A DNA stretch of 64,000 nt from Streptococcus oralis (GTDB lineage: Bacteria > Bacillota > Bacilli > Lactobacillales > Streptococcaceae): positions 1,674,001 through 1,738,000 of the forward strand of contig NZ_CP023507.1 in assembly GCF_002386345.1 (NCBI RefSeq), read 5' to 3'. A program made the translations under genes and the position numbers. This document shows positions 1-9,076 of the stretch, piece by piece. Position 1 is the stretch's first letter; each line of letters opens with the position of its first letter. The notes beneath the pieces were generated by a model. The model ran no database searches, was not told the DNA's origin, and worked only from the letters and a program-made list of their open reading frames with translations.

Positions 1-381
1 TACACGGCGACGTTTTGGAGGACGAGCACCATTGTGTGGCACTGGAGTCACATCACGAATTGCTGTTACTTCAAGACCAGCGGCAGCAAGCGCACGAATA
101 GCTGACTCACGACCAGAACCTGGACCTTTTACAGTAACTTCAACTGATTTAAGACCGTGTTCTTGTGCAGATTTAGCAGCAGCTTCAGAAGCCATTTGAG
201 CAGCGAATGGTGTAGATTTACGAGAACCTTTGAAACCAAGAGCACCAGCTGATGACCAAGCAATTGCATTACCATGCACATCAGTAATCATAACAATAGT
301 GTTATTAAATGTAGCGTGAATATGAGCAATACCAGATTCGATATTCTTTTTCACACGACGTTTACGTGTTGGTTTAGCCAA
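1..381 (-). CDS. rpsK: 30S ribosomal protein S11 (stop codon outside window)
   Basis: S11 lies on the platform of the small subunit and contacts 16S rRNA near the E site. The translation has the family's basic N-terminus ([11 protein letters not shown]) and ends PPKRRRV, the normal C-terminus, so all 127 residues are present and only the stop codon falls outside the window. The start is TTG at 381, chosen because a strong AGGAGGT Shine-Dalgarno sits just upstream and no ATG is available there. It follows rpsM by 17 nt in the infA-rpmJ-rpsM-rpsK transcript. Confidence 0.97.
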
Positions 382-398
382 GACTTTTACCTCCTATA

Positions 399-764
399 TT
401 ATTTTTTCTTACCAGCAATCGCAACAGCTTTACCTTTACGAGTGCGAGCGTTGTTTTTAGTGTTTTGTCCACGGACAGGAAGTCCACGACGGTGACGAAT
501 ACCACGGTAAGAACCGATTTCCATCAAACGTTTGATGTTCAAGTTTACTTCACGACGAAGGTCACCTTCAACTTTGATTGCATCCACTTCACGACGGATA
601 GCATCTTCTTGATCTGATGTAAGGTCACGTACACGAACATCTTCTGAGATTCCAGCAGCAGCCAAAATTTTCTTAGATGTTGCAAGTCCGATACCATAAA
701 CGTAAGTCAATGAGATTACTACGCGTTTGTCATTTGGAATGTCAACTCCAGCAATACGAGCCAT
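399..764 (-). CDS. rpsM: 30S ribosomal protein S13
   Basis: S13 is a head protein of the 30S subunit that contacts the 50S subunit and P-site tRNA. The 121-residue product starts [10 protein letters not shown], carries the helix-two turn-helix region ([12 protein letters not shown]) and ends in a lysine-rich tail, all typical of the family. It sits between rpmJ and rpsK, the usual alpha-operon order. Confidence 0.98.
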
Positions 765-781
765 GTTTTCTCCTTTCTATC

Positions 782-898
782 TTATCCTTGACGTTGTTTG
801 TGTTTTGGATTTGCTGGGCAAATTACCATAACACGACCATTACGACGAATTACTTTACAGTATTCGCAAATTGGTTTGACCGATGGTCTTACTTTCAT
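782..898 (-). CDS. rpmJ: 50S ribosomal protein L36
   Basis: A 38-residue ORF reads [15 protein letters not shown] and ends PKHKQRQG. The zinc ligands of the C+ form of L36 are visible (C11, C14, C27, H33 region). It lies 17 nt upstream of rpsM and 24 nt downstream of infA, the standard order in Firmicutes. A GGAGG-like ribosome binding site precedes the ATG at 898. Confidence 0.97.
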
Positions 899-922
899 TT
901 CTTATCCCTCCAAGTTTTTCGA

Positions 923-1141
923 TTATTTAAAGCGGTAAGTGATACGTCCACGTGTCAAGTCATATGGACTCATCTCGACAGTAACACGATCTCCCGCTAA
1001 AATACGAATATAGTTTTTACGAATTTTACCAGAAACTGTTGCTAAAATCTGATGTCCATTTTCAAGTTCAACCGTAAACATTGCGTTAGGCATTGTATCG
1101 ACTACTTTGCCTTCAACTTCAATCACATCGTCTTTTGCCAC
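923..1141 (-). CDS. infA: Translation initiation factor IF-1
   Basis: IF-1 is a single OB-fold protein that occupies the A site during initiation. The 72-residue product ([10 protein letters not shown] ... RGRITYRFK) matches the family in length and motifs. The start is GTG at 1141: a perfect GGAGG lies nine bases upstream, and the longer reading from 1195 would begin inside the leader hairpin. It is the first gene after the promoter at 1215-1243 and is followed by rpmJ. Confidence 0.97.
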   Translation of the reverse strand: MAKDDVIEVEGKVVDTMPNAMFTVELENGHQILATVSGKIRKNYIRILAGDRVTVEMSPYDLTRGRITYRFK

Positions 1142-1214
1142 GCAAAAGCACCTCCATAAATTTCGATTCGATGCCTCTGAAAACAGAGACAACAATTATA
1201 AGTCAGACTATTTC

Positions 1215-1243
1215 AGTATAACATTTGTAGCGATTTTTTGCAA
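1215..1243 (-). promoter_or_regulatory. Promoter of infA-rpmJ-rpsM-rpsK
   Basis: On the minus strand TTGCAA (1238-1243) and TATACT (1215-1220) are separated by exactly 17 bp, a good vegetative sigma-70-type promoter. It lies between adk and infA, so the alpha-operon genes can be transcribed apart from the S10-spc block. A small CTCTG/CAGAG hairpin follows in the leader. Confidence 0.75.
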
Positions 1244-1257
1244 GTGTGAAAAACGCT

Positions 1258-1896
1258 TTATTTCAAATTTGTCAATACTTTTTCGATATCTTTGAACACA
1301 TCATTGATATCTTGATTTCCTTCGATATCGTGGACCAATCCTTTGGCACGGTAGTGAGCAATGATTGGTTCACCTTGGGCGATATTCACATCCAAACGAC
1401 GCTTCACTGTCTCAGGTTTGTCATCCTCACGTTGGTAATAATCTTCCTCTTTATAGTCAACGGGTGGGTTGAAAACTTTGTGGAAGGTTTCACCTGTTTC
1501 GCGGTGGATGATACGGCCACTCAAACGTTCCAAGAGACAATCTGGGTTCACTTCGATATTGATCACACCTTCTAGTTCGATACCGAGTTCCGCCAATGTT
1601 TTGTCCAAGGCATGAGCTTGTTCAATCGTACGTGGGTAACCATCCAACAAGAAACCTGTTTCTTTGATGTCGTCCTGTGAAAGGCGTTCTTTAACAATTC
1701 CATTTGTAACTTCATCTGGAACCAACTCACCTTTGTCAATATATGACTTCGCAAGTACACCCATTTCAGTTTGATTTGCCATAGCAGCACGGAACATATC
1801 TCCAGTTGAAATGTGTGCCACGTGGAATTGCTCCACAATTTTAGCCGCTTGCGTTCCCTTACCTGCTCCAGGTAAGCCCATAATCAAAAGATTCAT
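1258..1896 (-). CDS. adk: Adenylate kinase
   Basis: Catalyses ATP + AMP = 2 ADP in the cytoplasm. The 212-residue product has the P-loop GLPGAGKGT at residues 8-16, the NMP-binding STGDMFR segment, the DGYPRT motif and the long LID. The LID region ([15 protein letters not shown]) has no cysteines, so the structural zinc of Bacillus-type enzymes is absent. It lies downstream of secY, as in most Firmicutes spc operons. The ATG at 1896 has an AAGGAG site upstream. Confidence 0.97.
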   Translation of the reverse strand: MNLLIMGLPGAGKGTQAAKIVEQFHVAHISTGDMFRAAMANQTEMGVLAKSYIDKGELVPDEVTNGIVKERLSQDDIKETGFLLDGYPRTIEQAHALDKTLAELGIELEGVINIEVNPDCLLERLSGRIIHRETGETFHKVFNPPVDYKEEDYYQREDDKPETVKRRLDVNIAQGEPIIAHYRAKGLVHDIEGNQDINDVFKDIEKVLTNLK

Positions 1897-2041
1897 GATA
1901 GGATCTCCTTATTTTGTATTTAAATAGAAGCAGAAATCTCTTTCAACCCCTATTTAAAAACAAAATAGAAGAGGGGAGACGAAAATCTCTCTGATAGATA
2001 GACCTTCATACTCCACTCTCTAAGCAAAAGTAATTTTGCTT

Positions 2042-3352
2042 TTATTCTGTTTTGTCCATGAAACCAACATACTTACGTTTCAATAGGTAACCTTCAAGTT
2101 GTTTAATTCCTTCGATACCGGTTGAGATAATGATCAAAAGACTAGTTCCCCCAAAAGCAACAGCTTCTGAAAGACCAAAGACATCTTTTGCCACAATCGG
2201 CAAGATTGAAATCACACCAAGGAAGATTGATCCGACAGTCGCAAGGCGACGAAGAAGTTTCGACATGAACTCTTCAGTACCCTTACCAGGACGGACACCA
2301 TGAATGTAGGCTCCACTCTTTTGCAAGTTTTCTGCTGCCTTCTCTGGATTGATCTGTACAAATGTATAGAAGAATGTAAAGAGAATGATTAACAAGGCAT
2401 ACATAGCAACACCTGTCGGAGATGTTGTAGATAACATTTCCTGTGCTGTACGTACCCAAGCCCAATCATGACCTGTAGCACTCAAAAATTGAAGAATGGC
2501 TGCAGGTGCTGCTGTGATGGAACTTGCAAAGATAACTGGGATAACCCCCGCTGGGTTTACCTTCAATGGAAGGTATGAGCTTGATGGGGCTCCTTGAGCA
2601 ACTTTTGTATATTGGATTGGAATTTTATATTCTGCCTGTTGAACAAAGGTTGTAAAGTAAACAATCAACAAGACAGCGATAATCAAAATAACGACAAAGA
2701 TAATAGATGAAGTCAAACGGCTACTTGGAATATTGACGAAGTAGTCAACATAGATGCCTTTAATCATCTCAGGAATTGAAGCAACAATACCTGCAAAGAT
2801 AATCATAGAAACACCGTTTCCGTATCCCTTATCTGTAATTTGTTCCCCGAGCCAAGTTACAATCATACTACCTGCTGTAAGGATAATACCGATAGTAACA
2901 AAGACTTGTGGAGTTAACGCTGTCGTTAATAATTTCGCCCCAGATAGAGTATTAAATCCTGCTGTAATCCCGATAGATTGAACAAATGCAAGTACAAGTG
3001 CAATATAACGGGTAGCTTGGTTTAGTTTTCTCCGTCCTACTTCCCCTTGTTTGCCCCATTCTACAAACTTCGGTAAAATATCCATTTGTAGCAATTGAAC
3101 AACGATTGAAGCAGTGATATACGGACTTACTCCGAGTGCAAAAACGGAGAAGTTCTTCATGGCATTCCCTGAAACAAGACTAAGCATGTTCAAAAAAGAT
3201 AAACCACTAAGAGCTTCTAAACTTTTTGCATTCACACCTGGAACAGTAATACTTGTCCCAATACGGAAAACAAGAATGATAAAAATCGTAAAGAGAATTT
3301 TTGATCGAACTTGTTTAACCTTGAGCGCTTCTTTTAATAATTTAAAAAACAT
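2042..3352 (-). CDS. secY: Protein translocase subunit SecY
   Basis: Forms the protein-conducting channel of the Sec translocon in the cytoplasmic membrane. The 436-residue product has about ten hydrophobic segments, the N-terminal VKQVRSKILFTIFIILVFR entry and the SFLNMLSLVSGNA plug region typical of SecY. The start ATG at 3352 follows an AGAGAGGTGA site, 12 nt after rplO. The spacer to adk (1897-2041) holds an AAGCAAAA/TTTTGCTT hairpin next to the stop codon. Confidence 0.97.
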   Translation of the reverse strand: MFFKLLKEALKVKQVRSKILFTIFIILVFRIGTSITVPGVNAKSLEALSGLSFLNMLSLVSGNAMKNFSVFALGVSPYITASIVVQLLQMDILPKFVEWGKQGEVGRRKLNQATRYIALVLAFVQSIGITAGFNTLSGAKLLTTALTPQVFVTIGIILTAGSMIVTWLGEQITDKGYGNGVSMIIFAGIVASIPEMIKGIYVDYFVNIPSSRLTSSIIFVVILIIAVLLIVYFTTFVQQAEYKIPIQYTKVAQGAPSSSYLPLKVNPAGVIPVIFASSITAAPAAILQFLSATGHDWAWVRTAQEMLSTTSPTGVAMYALLIILFTFFYTFVQINPEKAAENLQKSGAYIHGVRPGKGTEEFMSKLLRRLATVGSIFLGVISILPIVAKDVFGLSEAVAFGGTSLLIIISTGIEGIKQLEGYLLKRKYVGFMDKTE

Positions 3353-3364
3353 GGGTCACCTCTC

Positions 3365-3805
3365 TTAGATGACTTCTACAGAACCACCTTTAGCAGTGAT
3401 AGCTTCCTCAGCTGATTTAGAGAATTTAGCTGCTTTCACAGTCAATTTCTTAGTCAACTCACCGTTACCAAGAATTTTAACTCCTGATTTTTCAGCTTTC
3501 ACAATTCCTGCTTCGATAAGCACAACTGGAGTTACTTCTGCACCGTCTTCAAAGACGTTCAATTGGTCAAGGTTTACAATTGCGTATTCTTTAGCGTTGA
3601 TGTTAGTGAATCCACGTTTTGGAAGACGACGGAACAATGGAGTTTGTCCACCTTCAAAACCAAGGCGAACTCCGCCACCGCTACGAGCTTTTTGACCTTT
3701 TTGACCGCGACCAGATGTTTTACCGTTACCTGATGAAGTACCACGACCAACACGGTTACGTACTTTACGAGAACCTTCTGCAGGTTTCAATTCATGAAGT
3801 TTCAT
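3365..3805 (-). CDS. rplO: 50S ribosomal protein L15
   Basis: Late-assembly 50S protein. The 146 residues start [14 protein letters not shown] and carry the glycine/arginine-rich extended N-terminus ([20 protein letters not shown]) typical of L15. It is placed between rpmD and secY. The 144-nt spacer to rpmD is unusually long for this operon and contains a perfect hairpin (3911-3944). Confidence 0.97.
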   Translation of the reverse strand: MKLHELKPAEGSRKVRNRVGRGTSSGNGKTSGRGQKGQKARSGGGVRLGFEGGQTPLFRRLPKRGFTNINAKEYAIVNLDQLNVFEDGAEVTPVVLIEAGIVKAEKSGVKILGNGELTKKLTVKAAKFSKSAEEAITAKGGSVEVI

Positions 3806-3910
3806 TATTATTTTCTCCTCTTTTGTAAAATGCTAGCGCCGATAAGAGAGAAAAGGTTGTCTCCCTTATCAACTCGCCTATACATCGTCATCTAAGATGA
3901 CTATACCTAG

Positions 3911-3944
3911 TTTTAGGGGATGAGTATTGCCACATCCCCTAAAA
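3911..3944 (-). other. Perfect hairpin in the rpmD-rplO spacer
   Basis: A 12-bp perfect inverted repeat (3911-3922 against 3933-3944; CATCCCCTAAAA and its complement) with a 10-nt loop lies six bases after the rpmD stop codon. On the transcribed strand the 3' arm ends in AAAA rather than a U tract, so it does not look like an intrinsic terminator. An RNA processing or stability element is an inference. Confidence 0.55.
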
Positions 3945-3949
3945 ATTCA

Positions 3950-4132
3950 TTAGTTTACTTCTTCAACTGTTACCAAGTGAGATACTGCAGTGATCATACC
4001 ACGGATAGCAGCGTTGTCTTCTTTGATAACAGAGCTGTTCAATTTGCCAAGTCCAAGTGCTACAACAGTTTTACGTTGTGATGGAATGCGTCCGATTGGA
4101 GACTTAGTCAAAGTAATTTTAATTTGAGCCAT
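3950..4132 (-). CDS. rpmD: 50S ribosomal protein L30
   Basis: The 60-residue product [15 protein letters not shown]... carries the family signature ([19 protein letters not shown]). The start is ATG at 4132: a GGGGATAAA-type site lies upstream, whereas the longer frame upstream runs back into rpsE and encodes nothing L30-like. It follows rpsE by 13 nt. Confidence 0.96.
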   Translation of the reverse strand: MAQIKITLTKSPIGRIPSQRKTVVALGLGKLNSSVIKEDNAAIRGMITAVSHLVTVEEVN

Positions 4133-4145
4133 TTTATCCCCTTTC

Positions 4146-4640
4146 TTATGCCAAATCAGAAACTGAAATACCACGAAGGGCAGCAACTTCTTCAGCGCGT
4201 TTCAATTGTTTCAAACCTTCAACAGTTGCGCGAACAATGTTGATTGGAGTGTTAGAACCAAGTGATTTAGATGTAATATCTGCCACACCTGCCAATTCCA
4301 CAACGGCACGAACTGCACCACCAGCGGCAACTCCAGAACCTTCTACAGCAGGTTTCAACAATACTTTAGCTCCACCGAATTCTGAAAGAACTTCGTGTGG
4401 GATTGTTGTTCCAACCATAGGAACCTCAATCAAGTTTTTCTTAGCATCTTCTACTGCTTTGCGGATTGCTTCTGGAACTTCTTGAGCTTTACCAGTACCA
4501 AATCCTACGCGACCGTTGTGGTCACCAACAACAACAAGAGCTGCGAAACGAAGACGACGTCCACCTTTAACAACTTTTGTAACACGGTTGACAGCAACTA
4601 CGCGTTCTTCTAATTCAACTGCATTGTCTTTAAATGCCAT
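4146..4640 (-). CDS. rpsE: 30S ribosomal protein S5
   Basis: S5 takes part in decoding fidelity at the mRNA entry site. The 164 residues contain the double-stranded RNA-binding N-terminal domain ([20 protein letters not shown]) and the C-terminal fold ending [11 protein letters not shown]. The order rplR-rpsE-rpmD is the conventional spc order. Confidence 0.98.
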   Translation of the reverse strand: MAFKDNAVELEERVVAVNRVTKVVKGGRRLRFAALVVVGDHNGRVGFGTGKAQEVPEAIRKAVEDAKKNLIEVPMVGTTIPHEVLSEFGGAKVLLKPAVEGSGVAAGGAVRAVVELAGVADITSKSLGSNTPINIVRATVEGLKQLKRAEEVAALRGISVSDLA

Positions 4641-4657
4641 TTTCTAGTGTCCTCCTA

Positions 4658-5014
4658 TTAGAATTTCAATCCGTTTTCACGAGCTGCATCAGCCAAAGCT
4701 TTCACACGTCCGTGATATAGATATCCACCGCGGTCGAACACCACTTCTGAAATACCTTTAGCGTTTGCACGTTCTGCAACGAGTTTACCGACAGTAACGG
4801 CTTGTTCAGTTTTAGTTCCTTTTGAAACTTCTTTGTCAAGAGTTGAAGCACTTGCGAGCGTTACACCCGCTACGTCATCAATCACTTGAGCGTAGATGCC
4901 TGTATTAGAACGGAATACGTTCAAACGTGGGCGATCAGCAGTTCCAGAGAGTTTTCCGCGAACGCGACGGTGGCGTTTTTGGCGGAGTTTGTTTTTATCT
5001 GGTTTAGAAATCAC
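4658..5014 (-). CDS. rplR: 50S ribosomal protein L18
   Basis: L18 binds 5S rRNA. I start the gene at GTG 5014 (118 residues, [20 protein letters not shown]...), because the alternative GTG at 5023 is itself part of the AGAGGTG Shine-Dalgarno. The C-terminal [20 protein letters not shown] is typical of the family. It follows rplF. Confidence 0.95.
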   Translation of the reverse strand: MISKPDKNKLRQKRHRRVRGKLSGTADRPRLNVFRSNTGIYAQVIDDVAGVTLASASTLDKEVSKGTKTEQAVTVGKLVAERANAKGISEVVFDRGGYLYHGRVKALADAARENGLKF

Positions 5015-5097
5015 AGTTTTCACCTCTTTAGTTTTAAATCATGTGCTATGCACTAAGTTGGAAAATAGGTCGGTGGTTGAAAATCAACCACTCAACA

Positions 5098-5634
5098 TTA
5101 TTTACCTGTTTTACCTTCTTTACGGCGAACGAATTCACCAACGTAACGGATACCTTTACCTTTATATGGTTCTGGTGAACGAAGGCTACGTACGTAAGCA
5201 GCTGTTTGACCAACTACTTCTTTTGAAATTCCGCTAACAACGATTGTTGTTGGGTTTGGAAGTTCAAAAGTAATTCCTTCTGGAGCTTCAACTTCGTCTG
5301 GATGAGATTTACCAACAGCCAAAACAAGTTTTTTACCTTGAAGTTGTGCACGGTAACCAACCCCACGCATTTCAAGTTCTTTCTTGAATCCTTCTGATAC
5401 ACCAATTACCATGTTGTTCAAAAGGGCACGAGTGGTTCCGTGGATTGTTTTCATTTCTTTTGAATCGTTTGGACGGTGAAGAGTTACTTCAGTACCTTCC
5501 ACACGAATTTCAATATCTTTTGAGAACTCACGAGTAAGTTCTCCTTTAGGTCCTTTTACAGTTACAACGTTGTCATTGTTAGCGATTTCAACACCAGCAG
5601 GCAACACGATAACTTTATTACCAATACGTGACAT
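5098..5634 (-). CDS. rplF: 50S ribosomal protein L6
   Basis: L6 lies near the factor-binding (sarcin-ricin) region of the 50S subunit. The 178-residue protein starts [15 protein letters not shown] and ends [16 protein letters not shown], with the two repeated alpha/beta domains of L6. The spacer to rpsH upstream (5635-5824) is long and structured. Confidence 0.98.
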   Translation of the reverse strand: MSRIGNKVIVLPAGVEIANNDNVVTVKGPKGELTREFSKDIEIRVEGTEVTLHRPNDSKEMKTIHGTTRALLNNMVIGVSEGFKKELEMRGVGYRAQLQGKKLVLAVGKSHPDEVEAPEGITFELPNPTTIVVSGISKEVVGQTAAYVRSLRSPEPYKGKGIRYVGEFVRRKEGKTGK

Positions 5635-5824
5635 GTTTATTTTCTCCTGTTAAATTGTCAGGCCATAACGGCCAGTTTTCACGGGGGGGGTAAATCGATT
5701 TCTCGATTTATAGGAACATTTAGGTTTCAATTTCAAAGTGAATCTAGGCATCGTCTCGTAGGCATAACTTTGGGTTAGGCAAGAGACGATAACGAGGAGT
5801 CACAAAGAAATTGGGAGCTAAATA
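5635..5824 (-). other. Structured 190-nt spacer between rpsH and rplF
   Basis: No ORF is convincing here. The spacer holds an eight-G run (5683-5690), a GGCC-based small inverted repeat (5661-5673), and an 8-bp ATCGTCTC/GAGACGAT inverted repeat (5750-5757 with 5783-5790) enclosing partly complementary sequence. Spacers this long are unusual inside an spc operon. No promoter was identified. Confidence 0.5.
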
Positions 5825-6223
5825 TTACCAAACGTAAGCGATAACTTCTCCACCAACGTTCTTTTGGCGAGCTTCTTTATCAGTAAGCAAACCTTCAGAA
5901 GTTGAAAGGATAGCAATTCCAAGTCCGTTAAGAACTTTTGGAAGATCTTCACGTTTTTTGTAGACACGAAGTCCTGGTTTAGAAACACGTTTCAAGTTAG
6001 TGATAACTTTTTCACCGTTTGGTCCGTATTTAAGGAATACACGGATGATGCCTTGTTTGTCATCTTCGATGATTTCTACGTTCTTAACAAAACCTTCGCG
6101 TTTAAGGATTTCAGCAATCCCTTTTTTGATGTTTGATGCAGGTACTTCAAGTACTTCGTGTTTCGCTTGGTTAGCGTTACGAATACGAGTTAGGAAGTCT
6201 GCGATTGGGTCAGTCATAACCAT
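5825..6223 (-). CDS. rpsH: 30S ribosomal protein S8
   Basis: S8 is a primary 16S rRNA-binding protein of the central domain and is a translational repressor in the E. coli spc operon. The 132 residues start [16 protein letters not shown] and end in the conserved [21 protein letters not shown] region. An AGAGGAG site precedes the ATG. The upstream spacer (6224-6507) carries repeat copies. Confidence 0.98.
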   Translation of the reverse strand: MVMTDPIADFLTRIRNANQAKHEVLEVPASNIKKGIAEILKREGFVKNVEIIEDDKQGIIRVFLKYGPNGEKVITNLKRVSKPGLRVYKKREDLPKVLNGLGIAILSTSEGLLTDKEARQKNVGGEVIAYVW

Positions 6224-6267
6224 TTTGTTTTTCTCCTCTTACTAGTAGTTTGCAAGTTGCACTTGCT

Positions 6268-6390
6268 AGTTAATACATGATACAAAGAGCGTAACAGCAA
6301 GAGCAAAAATAGACAATTTGATGCTGGAGCGATGCTCCAAAGAAAATTGGTCTTTTTTGCCAAAGCTGTAGCTCGTGTTCAAATTGGCAA
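6268..6390 (+). repeat. Dispersed repeat copy A2 in the rpsN-rpsH spacer
   Basis: On the plus strand this diverged copy begins GATACAAAGAGCGT, has a central CTGGAGCGATGCTCC hairpin and ends near CGTGTTCAAATTGG. The same layout (conserved ends, variable central hairpin) is seen in the copies at 6390-6503 and 12977-13095. The boundaries are approximate. Confidence 0.45.
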
Positions 6391-6503
6391 GCCCAACTGA
6401 ACCCGGGCTAAACTCTGCGTGAAAAAGATAAACTTTCCTAGAAACTTCAGTTTCTTCGTCAAGTTTCCTATTTTCACTTTGAGTTTTGACGCCCTTGATA
6501 TCT
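6390..6503 (-). repeat. Dispersed repeat copy A1 in the rpsN-rpsH spacer
   Basis: On the minus strand it reads AAGATATCAAGGGCGTC, then CTCAAAGTGAAAATAGGAAA, a GAAACTGAAGTTTC hairpin, then TTTATCTTTTTCACGCAGAG and TTTAGCCC. Long blocks match the copy at 12977-13095, which lies on the other strand 6.5 kb away. It is arranged tail-to-tail with copy A2. I do not recognise it as BOX or RUP. Confidence 0.65.
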
Positions 6504-6507
6504 TAAA

Positions 6508-6693
6508 TTACCAAGATGCTTTTGTTACACCAGGAATTTGTCCTTTGTAAGCTAATTCACGGAAGCAAACACGGCAAAGTTTAAATTTGCGGTAAACTGA
6601 ATGTGGACGACCACATTTTTCACAACGAGTATAAGCTTGAGTAGAGAACTTCGCTGGACGTTTGTTCTTAGCAATCATTGATTTTTTAGCCAT
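6508..6693 (-). CDS. rpsN: 30S ribosomal protein S14, zinc-binding type
   Basis: A 61-residue S14 with two CxxC pairs (CEKC and CRVC) that bind structural zinc, the short C+ form. It starts [16 protein letters not shown]. It lies between rplE and rpsH in the spc operon and has an AGGAGGTAAA ribosome binding site. Confidence 0.97.
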
Positions 6694-6710
6694 TAGATTT
6701 ACCTCCTATA

Positions 6711-7253
6711 TTATTTTGCAAAAGGCATTCCAAGGCCTGTAAGCAATGCACGTGACTCTTCGTCAGTGTTAGCAGTTGTTACGATAACGATGTCAAGACC
6801 ACGAGTTTTGTCAACGTCATCAAAGTTAATTTCTGGGAAGATCAATTGTTCTTTCACACCAAGAGTGTAGTTTCCGCGTCCATCAAATGATTTTGTTGGA
6901 ACACCGTGGAAGTCACGCACACGTGGAAGTGAAACTGAAACCAATTTGTCCAAGAATTCGTACATACGTTCACCACGAAGGGTAACTTTTGCACCGATCG
7001 CTACACCTTCACGAAGACGGAAGCCGGCGATTGATTTTTTAGCTTTAGTGATAAGTGGTTTTTGACCTGAGATAAGTGCCAATTCTTCAGCAGCTTTTTC
7101 AAGACTTTTAGCGTTTGATACAGCTTCACCAACACCCATGTTCAAAACGATCTTATCTACTTTAGGCACAGCCATCACTGATGAGTAGTTGAATTGTTCT
7201 GTCAAAGCAGGAACTACTTCATTAAGATATTTTTCTTTTAAACGATTTGCCAT
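6711..7253 (-). CDS. rplE: 50S ribosomal protein L5
   Basis: L5 binds 5S rRNA and contacts P-site tRNA. The 180-residue protein has the family blocks [23 protein letters not shown] and the C-terminal [16 protein letters not shown]. It follows rplX by 23 nt with an AAGGAGAAG site. Confidence 0.98.
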   Translation of the reverse strand: MANRLKEKYLNEVVPALTEQFNYSSVMAVPKVDKIVLNMGVGEAVSNAKSLEKAAEELALISGQKPLITKAKKSIAGFRLREGVAIGAKVTLRGERMYEFLDKLVSVSLPRVRDFHGVPTKSFDGRGNYTLGVKEQLIFPEINFDDVDKTRGLDIVIVTTANTDEESRALLTGLGMPFAK

Positions 7254-7276
7254 TATACTTCTCCTTTCCTTCGTGA

Positions 7277-7582
7277 TTAATCAAGCACTTCGCCTGATTT
7301 TTTGTTGTAGCGAACTTTTTTACCGTCTACAAATTTGTAACCAACACGACCAGCTACACCATTTTTGTCCAATACTTGAACGTTTGATACGTGGATAGCT
7401 GCTTCTTTCTCGATGATACCACCTTGAGGAAGTTCGTTAGTTGGACGTTGGTGTTTCTTAACGATGTTGACACCTTCAACGATAACTTTGTTTACTTTTG
7501 GAAGGGCAGTAAGGACAACAGCTTCTGTTCCCTTATCTTTACCAGCGATTACGCGAACTTTGTCGCCTTTTTTTACAAACAT
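7277..7582 (-). CDS. rplX: 50S ribosomal protein L24
   Basis: L24 is an early-assembly protein with an N-terminal KOW domain. The 101 residues start [18 protein letters not shown] (the KOW motif) and include [12 protein letters not shown] and [10 protein letters not shown]. The 182-nt spacer from rplN contains small hairpins. Confidence 0.97.
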
Positions 7583-7764
7583 TAGGTTTCTCCTTGATTT
7601 TTCTTACGCCCATAAGGGCACCCTAGCATTAAGCTAGGGGACTAGTTTGTTTGTTTTTGCTCTGCGAAAATCAAAGCAATCCTTCGTCAGTTTCAACTCA
7701 CCTAACTTAAGTTATGCTTTCGTCTTACTTCCTAGACTTGTTTTAATTTTCTTTGAGCAACCAA
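7583..7764 (-). other. Structured spacer between rplN and rplX
   Basis: A 182-nt non-coding stretch in the spc operon. The clearest element is a 7-bp perfect hairpin, CCCTAGC (7621-7627) with GCTAGGG (7633-7639), close to a GCCC/GGGC pair. No U tract follows on the transcribed strand, so it is probably not a terminator. No ORF with a ribosome binding site was found. Confidence 0.45.
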
Positions 7765-8133
7765 TTAAAGTACTTCTGGAGCAAGTGACACGATCTTCAT
7801 GAAGCCACCTTCACGCAATTCACGTGCAACTGGGCCAAAGATACGTGTTCCGCGAGGAGTTTTGTCTTCACGGATGATAACTGCTGCGTTTTCGTCAAAT
7901 TTGATGTATGAACCATCAGCACGACGAGCACCTGATTTAGTACGAACGATAACAGCTTTTACAACGTCACCTTTTTTAACCGCACCACCAGGAGTAGCTT
8001 GTTTTACAGATGCCACGATAACATCACCGATGTTTGCAAATTTACGTCCTGAACCACCAAGAACTTTGATAGTCAAGATTTCGCGCGCACCGCTGTTGTC
8101 TGCGACTTTCAAACGAGTTTCTGTTTGAATCAT
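7765..8133 (-). CDS. rplN: 50S ribosomal protein L14
   Basis: L14 lies at the subunit interface. The 122-residue product starts [17 protein letters not shown] and carries the L14 signature around [12 protein letters not shown] and [12 protein letters not shown]. It is the first spc gene after rpsQ, in standard order. Confidence 0.98.
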   Translation of the reverse strand: MIQTETRLKVADNSGAREILTIKVLGGSGRKFANIGDVIVASVKQATPGGAVKKGDVVKAVIVRTKSGARRADGSYIKFDENAAVIIREDKTPRGTRIFGPVARELREGGFMKIVSLAPEVL

Positions 8134-8158
8134 TTCAGTTTTCTCCTTTCAGGTTTGA

Positions 8159-8419
8159 TTAGATGATGACCGCTTCTTCAACAACTTCTACAAGACGGAA
8201 ACGTTTTGTAGCTGAAAGCGGACGAGTTTCCATGATACGTACGATATCGCCTTCTTTGGCAACATTGTTTTCATCATGTGCTTTGTATTTCTTAGAGTAG
8301 TTAATACGTTTACCATAGACTGGGTGGTTACGTTTTGTTTCAACTACAACTGTGATTGTCTTGTCCATTTTGTCAGATACAACACGTCCAACAAGAACTT
8401 TACGATTATTGCGTTCCAT
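8159..8419 (-). CDS. rpsQ: 30S ribosomal protein S17
   Basis: Primary 16S rRNA-binding OB-fold protein. The 86 residues start [21 protein letters not shown] and contain the family stretch [19 protein letters not shown]. It follows rpmC by 24 nt with an AAGGAGAAAT site. Confidence 0.98.
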
Positions 8420-8443
8420 TGAAATTTCTCCTTCCCTAGTCTA

Positions 8444-8650
8444 TTATTTCGCTTCAGATTGAACTGTTTTGATACGAGCGATTTGTTTTTTAACTTCTTT
8501 CAAGCGAGCTGTTTGTTCCAATTGACCAGTAGCAGCTTGGAAACGAAGTTCAAACAATTCTTTTTTCAATTCGTTTTCGCGCTTCGCGAGTTCTTCTTGA
8601 GAAAGACCACGAAGTTCTTTAACAAATTCTTTTACTTCATTAAGTTTCAT
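8444..8650 (-). CDS. rpmC: 50S ribosomal protein L29
   Basis: Small helical-hairpin protein at the peptide tunnel exit. The 68 residues start [17 protein letters not shown] and include the conserved [14 protein letters not shown] block. It lies directly after rplP. Confidence 0.97.
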
Positions 8651-8659
8651 GCCTTCTCC

Positions 8660-9073
8660 TTATTCTGCTTCACGTTTTACGAATTTACATTTAACTGGCA
8701 ATTTGTGGCTTGCAAGACGAAGCGCTTCGCGAGCGATTTCTTCAGATACACCAGCGATTTCGAACATCACTTTACCACGTTTAACTGGTGCTACCCAACC
8801 TTCAGGTGCCCCTTTACCAGATCCCATACGCACACCGATAGCCTTAGCAGTGTATGATTTGTGTGGGAAGATTTTAATCCAAACTTTACCACCACGTTTC
8901 ATGTAACGAGTCATGGCGATACGAGCAGCTTCGATTTGGCGGTTAGTGATCCAGTGGCTAGTTGTAGCTTGAAGACCGTATTCACCGAATGCTACTTCTT
9001 TTCCACCTTTTGCTTCACCGCGCATTTTTCCACGGAATTCACGACGGTGTTTAACACGTTTAGGTACTAACAT
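8660..9073 (-). CDS. rplP: 50S ribosomal protein L16
   Basis: L16 helps position A-site tRNA. The 137-residue protein starts [19 protein letters not shown] and has the signature [20 protein letters not shown]. It is three bases from the end of rpsC, suggesting translational coupling. Confidence 0.98.
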   Translation of the reverse strand: MLVPKRVKHRREFRGKMRGEAKGGKEVAFGEYGLQATTSHWITNRQIEAARIAMTRYMKRGGKVWIKIFPHKSYTAKAIGVRMGSGKGAPEGWVAPVKRGKVMFEIAGVSEEIAREALRLASHKLPVKCKFVKREAE

Positions 9074-9076
9074 TGG

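Noticed and set aside
1003..1010. TACGAATA (SigX box sequence) on the plus strand
   Set aside because: It lies inside the infA coding sequence, lacks the upstream T-rich stretch, and no plus-strand gene follows.
5015..5023. Upstream GTG start of rplR
   Set aside because: This GTG is part of the AGAGGTG ribosome binding site for the GTG at 5014.
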